From positions 1 to 5,660 of the forward strand of contig DFYG01000029.1 in assembly GCA_002382605.1 (NCBI GenBank): DNA of 5,660 nucleotides. Direction: 5' to 3'. Below the pieces are notes generated by a model that was not told where the DNA came from, did no database searches, and worked only from the letters and a program-made list of their open reading frames with translations. Shown here piece after piece: positions 1 to 4,966 of this stretch. The position numbers and the translations under genes are program-made. This DNA comes from Synergistaceae bacterium UBA4088. GTDB taxonomy: Bacteria; Synergistota; Synergistia; Synergistales; Thermovirgaceae. How positions within the stretch are numbered: position 1 is the first letter of the stretch; each line of letters begins with the position of its first letter.

Positions 1-834
1 ATGCCCGCCTTTGTCGGGGACGAAAAGCCGTCCGTCGGGATCAAGATCGTATCCGTTTACGTTGACAACCCTTCAAAGGGACTTCCCGCCGTGCCCTCGA
101 CGGTGCTTCTTGTCGATGCTGAAAACGGCTTCGTCAAGGCCATTATGAACGGAACGGTGCTTACTCAGATACGCACTGGAGCTGCAAGCGGCGCGGCGAC
201 GGATCTGCTGGCCCGCCGCGACGCAAGGATCGGAGCTCTCTTCGGCGCCGGCGGTCAGGCCGAGTTCCAGATTGAGGCAATGATCACGGCCCGGCCGCTT
301 GAAGAGGTGCGGGTTTTCGACCCGCGTATCGAGATCTGCCGGGCATTCATCGAGCGACTTCAGGATAAAAAACCCTTCTCCGAAGTTCGCCTCGTCGCGG
401 CCGAGACTTCCGACGAAGCCGTCCGCGGCGCGGATATCATTACGGCAGCAACCACGGCAAGGAAACCCGTCTTCAACGCGGATTCCGTTAAACCGGGCGC
501 TCATGTCAACGGAGTGGGATCCTACACCCCCGACATGCAGGAGCTGGACCCGAAGATCCTGAACCTGGCAGGCAAGATCTATATGGATTCCATAGAGGCG
601 GTCCTTGCCGAATCGGCAGATCTTATAAATCCGCTGAATGATAAGACCTTCTCCCGCGATTCGATCACCGGGGAGTTGGGAGAACTGGTGGCTGGCACAA
701 AGCCGGGACGCGGATCCTCCGAGGAGATAACCGTATTCAAGACGGTCGGCATCGCTGTGCAGGATGTTGTGGCAGCCGAGGAGATCTTCGGGCGGGCGGT
801 AAAACAGAAGGCGGGTAAGACAATATCCTTCTAG
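1..834 (+). CDS. Ornithine cyclodeaminase / mu-crystallin family NAD(P)-dependent enzyme (5'-truncated by window edge), possibly a ketimine reductase
   Basis: This is the C-terminal 277 residues of an ornithine cyclodeaminase/mu-crystallin family protein. Members are usually about 310-330 residues, and the first residues here (MPAF) match an internal family motif, so about 50 N-terminal residues lie upstream and the ATG at position 1 is probably not the start. Visible landmarks, numbered from position 1, are the K15 segment (GIKIVSV), LTQIRTGAASG with R58, and the Rossmann dinucleotide loop FGAGGQA at 81-87. Also visible are a VNGVGSYTPDMQELD block at 169-183 and a C-terminal DLINPL/GELGELVAG region. 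Family members convert ornithine to proline or reduce cyclic ketimines such as delta-1-pyrroline-2-carboxylate to L-proline; others are alanine dehydrogenases. As I recall the Pseudomonas putida enzyme, its catalytic Asp228 sits where this protein has Tyr175. That argues against true cyclodeaminase activity and fits a ketimine reductase better. The family call is firm; the substrate is inferred. Confidence 0.9.
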   Translation: MPAFVGDEKPSVGIKIVSVYVDNPSKGLPAVPSTVLLVDAENGFVKAIMNGTVLTQIRTGAASGAATDLLARRDARIGALFGAGGQAEFQIEAMITARPLEEVRVFDPRIEICRAFIERLQDKKPFSEVRLVAAETSDEAVRGADIITAATTARKPVFNADSVKPGAHVNGVGSYTPDMQELDPKILNLAGKIYMDSIEAVLAESADLINPLNDKTFSRDSITGELGELVAGTKPGRGSSEEITVFKTVGIAVQDVVAAEEIFGRAVKQKAGKTISF

Positions 835-887
835 CGCAACCGGATACCTGGCACCCGGGCAAAAACCTCCGGGCAGAGCGTTAGTTT

Positions 888-920
888 CCCCGACATTGCC
901 CCCGATGATTTGGTCGGGGG
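888..920 (+). other. GC-rich stem-loop with two alternative left arms
   Basis: CCCCCGA at 899-905 can pair with TCGGGGG at 914-920, giving a 7-bp stem with an 8-nt loop. An earlier copy, CCCCGAC at 888-894, can instead pair with GTCGGGG at 913-919, so the two hairpins exclude each other. No T-run follows, so it is not a classical intrinsic terminator. It lies between the stop of the preceding gene and arnD. A weaker 5-bp hairpin, CCCGG 854-858 with CCGGG 869-873, sits just upstream. Function is unknown. Confidence 0.4.
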
Positions 921-960
921 AAGATTTGATCGAGGATGCCTGTGCAGGAACTTTGCCCCC

Positions 961-1030
961 CTGCCCCCTGTTTCCTGACCCTGTCCCTGTTTCCTGTTTC
1001 CTGTTTCTGTTCCCCGTCCCCCTTCCCCCT
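961..1030. repeat. Pyrimidine-rich array of degenerate 6-7-nt units (TTTCCTG type)
   Basis: The plus strand reads as successive units: TTTCCTG (971-977), ACCCTG (978-983), TCCCTG (984-989), TTTCCTG twice (990-1003), TTTCTG (1004-1009) and TTCCCCG (1010-1016). C-rich sequence follows, up to just before the arnD ribosome binding site. On the minus strand the units read CAGGAAA. The tract is noncoding and ends about 15 bases before the Shine-Dalgarno sequence. It resembles the heptamer-type short tandem repeats scattered between genes in many bacteria. A second tract with the same approximate period lies at 4967-5137. Confidence 0.6.
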
Positions 1031-1045
1031 GCTACAATTGCTCCC

Positions 1046-1051
1046 GGAGGG
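1046..1051 (+). promoter_or_regulatory. Ribosome binding site that sets the arnD start
   Basis: GGAGGG lies 6 nt before the ATG at 1058. A second in-frame ATG at 1052 directly abuts this site and would have no spacer, so 1058 is the better start. An upstream in-frame ATG at 896 would force translation through the low-complexity tract and add 54 residues that do not look like the family. Confidence 0.75.
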
Positions 1052-1057
1052 ATGACG

Positions 1058-1945
1058 ATGGAAACGGCACTGGCGCTGAAGGTCGACGTTGATACGCTCA
1101 AAGGGTACCTGGATGGTGTGCCGGGCCTTCTTGATCTTTTCGGGAGGCTGGGAGTGAGGGCATCCTTCTTTTTTTCATTCGGGCCAGACAACTCCGGCAA
1201 GGCGATCCGACGCGTCTTCCGCAAGGGTTTTATTAAAAAGATGCTCCGCACCAACGCGCCTGGAACCTACGGCCTCAAAACAATGATGTACGGAACACTG
1301 CTTCCTGCGCCTCTTATAGTACCCCGCGATCCTGATATCTTCCGGCGGGCTGTCGACGAAGGACACGAGTGCGGGATCCACGCCTGGGACCACGTCGCGT
1401 GGCAGGACATGCTCGATTCGATGCCCGGGACCGTTATGAGGGGTGATTTCGCCAGGGCATTCGATATGTTTTCTTCGATCGCGGGTAAACCTCCGCGCTG
1501 CTGCGCGGCCCCTGCGTGGAAGGTCACACCTGCCAGCCTGGCCATGCAGGATGAGTACGGCTTCGACTTCTGCAGCGATTCGAGGGGAAGTTTCCCCTTC
1601 CAGCCAAGGATGGATGGCAGGACTTTCAGGACCCCCCAGATCCCCACCACTCTTCCGACAATGGACGAGATATTCGGCTCACCGGGCATCAGTGATGAAA
1701 CCGTGAACAGGCACTATCTGGAATTGATCCGCTCCGGCCTTAACATACACACGATCCATGCGGAAATGGAGGGGCGGTCCATGATCCATCTTATGGAGGA
1801 TCTCATCGTACCCTGCCTGGATGCCGGGATTTCCTTCCTTACGGTCGGGGAATCCATCTCAGGGAGCGAAGATCTCCCGAAATGCGACATCCACAACATC
1901 GAGATACCGGGAAGAGCCGGAACCGTTGCGGTTCAGACAGCCTGA
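1058..1945 (+). CDS. arnD: ArnD-like deformylase, NodB/polysaccharide deacetylase fold (4-deoxy-4-formamido-L-arabinose-phosphoundecaprenol deformylase family)
   Basis: This 295-residue protein matches ArnD (about 296-300 residues) over its whole length. ArnD removes the formyl group from undecaprenyl-phosphate-linked 4-formamido-arabinose on the way to aminoarabinose-modified lipid A, which lowers binding of cationic peptides. Visible NodB motifs are KVDVDT (D10 and D12, catalytic base and metal ligand), SFFFSFGPDNSGK at 36-48 and GIHAWDHVAWQ (H108 and H112, metal ligands). They are followed by APAWK at 151-155, CSDSRGSFPF at 172-181, QIPTTLPTMDE at 194-204 and IHAEMEG at 233-239 with the likely catalytic His234. 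No signal peptide or membrane segment is seen, as expected for an enzyme acting at the cytoplasmic face. One difference stands out: the Arg of the E. coli AGWR motif is Lys155 here. No other arn gene is in the window, so the exact substrate is uncertain. It could act on another lipid-linked formamido or acetamido sugar. Confidence 0.88.
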   Translation: METALALKVDVDTLKGYLDGVPGLLDLFGRLGVRASFFFSFGPDNSGKAIRRVFRKGFIKKMLRTNAPGTYGLKTMMYGTLLPAPLIVPRDPDIFRRAVDEGHECGIHAWDHVAWQDMLDSMPGTVMRGDFARAFDMFSSIAGKPPRCCAAPAWKVTPASLAMQDEYGFDFCSDSRGSFPFQPRMDGRTFRTPQIPTTLPTMDEIFGSPGISDETVNRHYLELIRSGLNIHTIHAEMEGRSMIHLMEDLIVPCLDAGISFLTVGESISGSEDLPKCDIHNIEIPGRAGTVAVQTA

Positions 1946-1946
1946 A

Positions 1947-1973
1947 CAGATGCTCCAATGTAAAAACATCTGG
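1947..1973 (+). repeat. Short inverted repeat downstream of arnD, overlapping the next promoter
   Basis: CAGATG at 1947-1952 is inverted as CATCTG at 1967-1972. A competing fold pairs CCA (1955-1957) plus ATGT (1958-1961) with ACAT (1966-1969) plus TGG (1971-1973), leaving C1970 bulged. The right arm overlaps the -35 box of the promoter for the next gene. It could be an operator or a weak 3'-end structure for arnD. There is no T-run, so I do not call it a terminator. Confidence 0.35.
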
Positions 1974-1999
1974 ACACGATTAGCCCCTAAGGGTATATT
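1971..1999 (+). promoter_or_regulatory. Sigma70-like promoter for the rubrerythrin-type gene
   Basis: TGGACA (1971-1976, 5 of 6 to consensus) and TATATT (1994-1999, 5 of 6) are separated by exactly 17 nt. A transcript starting near 2006 would have a leader of about 44 nt before the ATG at 2050. The spacer contains a 9-bp palindrome, CCCTAAGGG (1985-1993), directly beside the -10 box, which is a plausible operator half or full site. A small TGCG-AATA-CGCA inverted repeat (2011-2022) lies in the predicted leader. Confidence 0.6.
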
Positions 2000-2049
2000 A
2001 TTCATTAATATGCGAATACGCACCTGAATCTCCAAGGGAGGGATAGGTC

Positions 2050-2520
2050 ATGAAGCAGGGTTCCTTTGATATGAAGAAAGCCCTTATCTACGCCATCCAC
2101 GCAGAGATCGAAGCATCAGAATTCTACTCGGAGTGGGCCGGAAACGCGCAGGGACACCTCAAGGATGAACTCACGGAGCTTTCGAAGTGGGAGAAGGAAC
2201 ACCAGGATTCCCTGACAAATCATCTGGAGAGCGCCTTCGGCGAAAAATTTGTCCGTGATCCGAAAATGGTAGTTGACCCGGCGCTCAAAGTCCAGGCAGA
2301 CGAGTTCAAGAACCACTATGCGCTTCTCCGGATAGCCTCCACCGTCTACCTCTCGGAGATGAGGGCAATGGAGCTCTACGAGAAGATGGCCAGCGAAAGC
2401 GCCGGCGAAGCAAAAAAGATGTTCGTTGAACTGATGGATATGGAGAAAGAACACATGGATTCCGCAAAGAAGAGATACCTGGAGATGAGGGATCATATAG
2501 TCGGGTTCCACGCCTTCTAA
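2050..2520 (+). CDS. Rubrerythrin-type ferritin-like di-iron protein without a rubredoxin domain
   Basis: This 156-residue, cysteine-free protein is a predicted four-helix ferritin-like domain. It has two matching half-motifs: E19 (EIEASEFY) with E48-x-x-H51 (WEKEH), and E103 (EMRAMELY) with E132-x-x-H135 (MEKEH). These six residues are the expected di-iron ligands of the rubrerythrin family. The distance from the first Glu to the ExxH Glu is 29 residues in both halves, showing an old internal duplication. Rubrerythrins reduce hydrogen peroxide in anaerobes, usually taking electrons from rubredoxin. This one lacks the CxxC rubredoxin module, so it would need a separate donor or do another job such as iron handling. 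The start is supported by AGGGAGGG at 2035-2042, 7 nt before the ATG. It has its own promoter upstream and a strong terminator downstream, so it is probably a single-gene transcript. The protein is cytoplasmic. Confidence 0.85.
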   Translation: MKQGSFDMKKALIYAIHAEIEASEFYSEWAGNAQGHLKDELTELSKWEKEHQDSLTNHLESAFGEKFVRDPKMVVDPALKVQADEFKNHYALLRIASTVYLSEMRAMELYEKMASESAGEAKKMFVELMDMEKEHMDSAKKRYLEMRDHIVGFHAF

Positions 2521-2548
2521 ACAAGGCCACGCAAGTGATCCTGCATTA

Positions 2549-2591
2549 TAAAAAAACGCCGGGGTCCTGAGACTCCGGCGTTTCGCTTTTT
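2549..2591. terminator. Bidirectional rho-independent terminator between convergent genes
   Basis: AACGCCGGGGTC (2555-2566) pairs with GACTCCGGCGTT (2571-2582) over 12 positions around a CTGA tetraloop, with one G-T pair. One more A-T pair (2554/2583) extends it. A run of A (2550-2556) precedes the stem and TTTCGCTTTTT (2581-2591) follows it, so either strand's RNA ends with a U-rich tail. It serves the rubrerythrin gene on the plus strand (stop at 2520) and the FAD oxidoreductase on the minus strand (stop at 2596). Confidence 0.9.
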
Positions 2592-2595
2592 CAGC

Positions 2596-3741
2596 CTAGA
2601 TGCAGGCGGGTTCGCGGAAGAGGTCGCCCTCCTCGAATCTGCTGAAGCGGAAGGGCTTGACATTCAGGAAAGGTTCCTGCCCCATTATCATCTCGGTAAT
2701 GATGCGTCCGGCGGAAGGGGCGAACTGAAGCCCGTGGCCGCTCCACCCGGCATCGATGAGGAAGTTCTCCACCGGTGTTTCCCCGAGAATGGCCTGTTCG
2801 TCAGGGGTGATGCCATAAGGGCCCGTCCACTGGCGTACAACGCGTACCCCGCCAAGGCAGGGCATCTTGGCTAAAACTCTCTGGGACACCTCTTCCAGGA
2901 ACTGCCAGGACGACGCGTAGCTGGTGTCCTTCTTCTCGTCCTTGTTGCCCCACCCGAGCATGAAGGTGCCGTTAGGGCACTGCTTGAAGTAGCTTCCGTC
3001 ATCGAGACAGAGGGTCATGGGGTGCTTCATCCTCTCCACCGGTTCGGTGATAAGGATCTGGTGGCGTTCGGGTTCGATCGGTATTTCCAGACCGCACCAT
3101 TTGCCGACTTCGGCGGACCATGCGTTTACGGCGCAGACCACCTTGCCGACCTCCCAGTCCCCTTTGTCAGTTTTGACTCCCCAGACCTTCCTGTTGTCCG
3201 TGAGCAGGCCGGTGACGCTTGTCCTGGTGTGGATCTCGGCCCCTAGACGCCTGGCTGCGTCGCCGTAAGCAAAGGTCATGGTGTGAGGATTGACGTGCCC
3301 GTCCTTCTGGTTGAAGCTGGCGCCAAGCATCCCCTCGATGTTGAGCCCGGGGGCCACTTCCTTGATACCTGCAGGGTCGAGGATAACCGAATCGACCCCC
3401 AGGGAGTTCTGAAGGGCAACGTTCTTTTCCAGCTGGCAGAGCTGCGAATCACTGTAGGCGATCCAAAGGTAACCTGCGGGATCGTATTCGAGATCAGCCT
3501 TGTATTCGAGCTCTTCCTGCAGATGAGGGATCTTCTCCATGTTGTAGATCGCCAGGCGGCAGTTGACTTCAGTTCCGAACTGGTATCTCAGGCCCGCAGC
3601 GCTTCTGCCGCTTGATCCGGACGAAAGATAGTCCTTCTCGAAGAGAACCGCTTTGATACCCTGCTTTGCGAGGTGCCAGGCTATCGAGCACCCGTGAACC
3701 CCGCCTCCAATGATCGCTACATCCGCAGCATTACGACCCAC
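2596..3741 (-). CDS. FAD-dependent oxidoreductase, sarcosine oxidase beta / D-amino acid or proline dehydrogenase type (DAO family)
   Basis: This 381-residue protein has the GR2-type FAD fold. It begins VAIIGGGVHGCSIA, with the dinucleotide loop GGGVHG at 12-17 and the ribose-binding acidic residue E35 at the end of the second strand. SGSSGRSAAGLRYQFG (41-56), HQILITEP (227-234), WTGPYGITPDEQAILG (305-320) and GWSGHGLQFAPSAGR (332-346) are typical of the sarcosine oxidase beta/proline dehydrogenase PDH1-beta group. Such enzymes oxidise secondary or D-amino acids at the alpha carbon and pass electrons to oxygen, quinones or partner subunits. Where monomeric sarcosine oxidase attaches FAD to a Cys, this protein appears to have Gly307, so the flavin is probably not bound covalently. 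No membrane segment is seen. The start is GTG at 3741, with GGAAGGGG at 3751-3758, 9 nt upstream; no later start keeps the FAD motif intact. It is divergent from a proline racemase, which makes proline (D- or L-) a likely substrate. Hydroxyproline or sarcosine are alternatives. Confidence 0.88.
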   Translation of the reverse strand: MGRNAADVAIIGGGVHGCSIAWHLAKQGIKAVLFEKDYLSSGSSGRSAAGLRYQFGTEVNCRLAIYNMEKIPHLQEELEYKADLEYDPAGYLWIAYSDSQLCQLEKNVALQNSLGVDSVILDPAGIKEVAPGLNIEGMLGASFNQKDGHVNPHTMTFAYGDAARRLGAEIHTRTSVTGLLTDNRKVWGVKTDKGDWEVGKVVCAVNAWSAEVGKWCGLEIPIEPERHQILITEPVERMKHPMTLCLDDGSYFKQCPNGTFMLGWGNKDEKKDTSYASSWQFLEEVSQRVLAKMPCLGGVRVVRQWTGPYGITPDEQAILGETPVENFLIDAGWSGHGLQFAPSAGRIITEMIMGQEPFLNVKPFRFSRFEEGDLFREPACI

Positions 3742-3771
3742 GTTACAAGACCCCTTCCATGGGAAAAATAA

Positions 3772-3826
3772 ATATCAGAAATTGCCTCTTTCAGGACGTG
3801 TGCATATAATCTTAAGGACCTGATAT
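3772..3826. repeat. Inverted repeat flanking the racemase promoter
   Basis: ATATCAG (3772-3778) is repeated in inverse as CTGATAT (3820-3826), centred near 3799. A second, inner pair, TCAGG (3791-3795) and CCTGA (3819-3823), shares the right-hand arm. The arms bracket the predicted -35 and -10 boxes of the plus-strand promoter, as expected for a dimeric regulator's half-sites. No regulator gene is present in the window, and short AT-rich arms like these can occur by chance. Confidence 0.35.
3782..3810 (+). promoter_or_regulatory. Predicted promoter for the proline racemase gene
   Basis: A perfect -10 box, TATAAT (3805-3810), lies 17 nt after TTGCCT (3782-3787, 4 of 6 to the -35 consensus). 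Transcription would start near 3817, giving a leader of roughly 130 nt before the ATG at 3947. That is long for a housekeeping gene and leaves room for leader-based control. The box overlaps the footprint of the opposing promoter at 3830-3858. Confidence 0.55.
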
Positions 3827-3829
3827 ATG

Positions 3830-3858
3830 ATTCTATTTATTTATTTCGTCCACGTCAA
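3830..3858 (-). promoter_or_regulatory. Predicted promoter for the FAD oxidoreductase gene
   Basis: Read on the minus strand, TTGACG (3858-3853, 5 of 6) and TAGAAT (3835-3830, 5 of 6) are separated by exactly 17 nt. Transcription would start near 3823, giving a leader of about 80 nt before the GTG at 3741. The predicted polymerase footprint covers the start site of the racemase promoter, and the transcript runs back across that promoter. Confidence 0.6.
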
Positions 3859-3928
3859 ACCGAATATTGCACTTTTGGTACGGCCTGCTTTGCTCAGGAA
3901 ACTCATTTTTACAATTCTAAACCACTCT

Positions 3929-3936
3929 GGAAGGAG
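3929..3936 (+). promoter_or_regulatory. Ribosome binding site that sets the racemase start
   Basis: GGAAGGAG ends 10 nt before the ATG at 3947. That start gives a protein beginning MEIVRATAVVDTHTGGEPTR, the usual N-terminus of the proline racemase family. An in-frame ATG at 3827, preceded by AAGGA at 3814-3818, would add 40 residues, but the predicted transcription start near 3817 would cut into that site. Confidence 0.75.
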
Positions 3937-3946
3937 TAGATATTCC

Positions 3947-4957
3947 ATGGAGATAGTACGAGCGACCGCGGTTGTGGATACTCACACCGGGGGAGAACCC
4001 ACCCGGGTGATAATTGGGGGAGGACCTCATCTTCCCGGAAAAACCATGAGCGAAAAATGGACCTATCTGAGAAAAGATCTTTCCGACTTCCGCAACTTCG
4101 TCATGCACGAGCCGCGGGGGCACAGTGACATGTTCGGCGCTTTCCTTACCCCTCCGGAACGCGAGGATTCACACTACGGAGTGCTTTTCATGGATTCCGG
4201 CGACGGGGTTTCCATGTGCGGACACGGTTCGATAGGAACGGCCAACGCCCTTGTGGAGCTTGGCATGGTCCCCAGAACAGAGCCTCATACCGAGGTTGTC
4301 CTCGACACCCCGGTCGGGCAGATCCGTCTCAAGGTCGAAGTGAAGAACGGGGTCGTCGGGGATGTGACCCTGGCCAATGTCCCGGCCTTTGTCTTCAGGC
4401 GTGATGTAGAGCTGGCGATACCGTCACGTGGCGGAAAGAAGATCCACCTGGACATAGCATACGGCGGAAACTTCTTCGCCATTGTACACGCAGAGGAGCT
4501 GGGCCTGACGCTCGAGCGCGAAGAGGTTCCGGAACTCCTGAGCCTCGGGCTGGAGATCCTCAGTGAGGCCAACCGGACAGTTCCGGTTCAGCACCCCATC
4601 GAAAAGCACATCAATACGATAGGGCTCACCGAGTTCGCCCTTGAGCGACCGGGAAAGCCGACCAAAAACTGCGTCATATTCGGGGAGAGCAACGTTGACC
4701 GTTCCCCCTGCGGGACAGGCACCTGCGCGAAGATGGCGCTCCTGGCAGCCAGGGGCCTGCTTAAACCGGGAGAGGTGTTCGATCACGAGAGCGTCGTGGG
4801 CAGCGTTTTCCACGGCCACTACCAGCCGGGTCCGAAGGTAGGGGAGTACGACACGATCCTTCCGTTCATCCGGGGAAGAGCCAGCGTAACGGGGTTCAAC
4901 TTCCTGCTCCAGCAGAAGAACGACGAAATGGGATCAGGGTTCCTGCTGCCGAAATAA
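3947..4957 (+). CDS. Proline racemase family enzyme with both catalytic cysteines, probable proline racemase
   Basis: This 336-residue protein has the full proline racemase fold. The family uses two Cys residues, one on each face of the substrate, for cofactor-free proton exchange at the alpha carbon. Both are present: Cys91 in SMCGHGSIG and Cys255 in DRSPCGTGTCAK. Having Cys rather than Thr at the second site argues against trans-3-hydroxyproline dehydratase. Phe63 (DMFGAF) and Phe245 (VIFGES) align with Phe102 and Phe290 of the Trypanosoma cruzi racemase, which contact the proline ring; hydroxyproline 2-epimerases usually differ there. Leu227 falls at T. cruzi Cys270, and as I recall the clostridial racemase also has Leu. 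Other blocks are DTHTGGEPTR (11-20), HEPRGHSDMFG (54-64) and GGNFFAIVHA (173-182). The product should interconvert L- and D-proline in the cytoplasm. It is divergent from an FAD dehydrogenase that may oxidise its product. The gene ends with tandem TAA codons (4955-4960). A 4-hydroxyproline epimerase remains the main alternative. Confidence 0.9.
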   Translation: MEIVRATAVVDTHTGGEPTRVIIGGGPHLPGKTMSEKWTYLRKDLSDFRNFVMHEPRGHSDMFGAFLTPPEREDSHYGVLFMDSGDGVSMCGHGSIGTANALVELGMVPRTEPHTEVVLDTPVGQIRLKVEVKNGVVGDVTLANVPAFVFRRDVELAIPSRGGKKIHLDIAYGGNFFAIVHAEELGLTLEREEVPELLSLGLEILSEANRTVPVQHPIEKHINTIGLTEFALERPGKPTKNCVIFGESNVDRSPCGTGTCAKMALLAARGLLKPGEVFDHESVVGSVFHGHYQPGPKVGEYDTILPFIRGRASVTGFNFLLQQKNDEMGSGFLLPK

Positions 4958-4966
4958 TAAAACACC

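Noticed and set aside
854..873. Possible terminator after the first gene (CCCGG...CCGGG)
   Set aside because: The stem is only 5 bp and no T-run follows.
1010..1038. Promoter-like pair before arnD (TTCCCC, 17 nt, TACAAT)
   Set aside because: The -35 match is poor, and a start near 1045 would leave almost no leader ahead of the ribosome binding site at 1046.
73..1254. A long open frame on the minus strand (393 codons)
   Set aside because: It runs antisense through two conserved genes and through the low-complexity repeat, and its protein has no recognisable motif. GC-rich codons on the plus strand explain the lack of stops.
3283..3615. A plus-strand open frame of 110 codons inside the FAD gene
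   Set aside because: It is antisense to a well-conserved flavoprotein, so it is a shadow frame.
3743..3760. A five-codon minus-strand mini-ORF (ATGGAAGGGGTCTTGTAA) ending one base before the GTG start of the FAD gene
   Set aside because: It has no ribosome binding site of its own, and its second and third codons are themselves the Shine-Dalgarno sequence of the FAD gene. The overlap is probably incidental.
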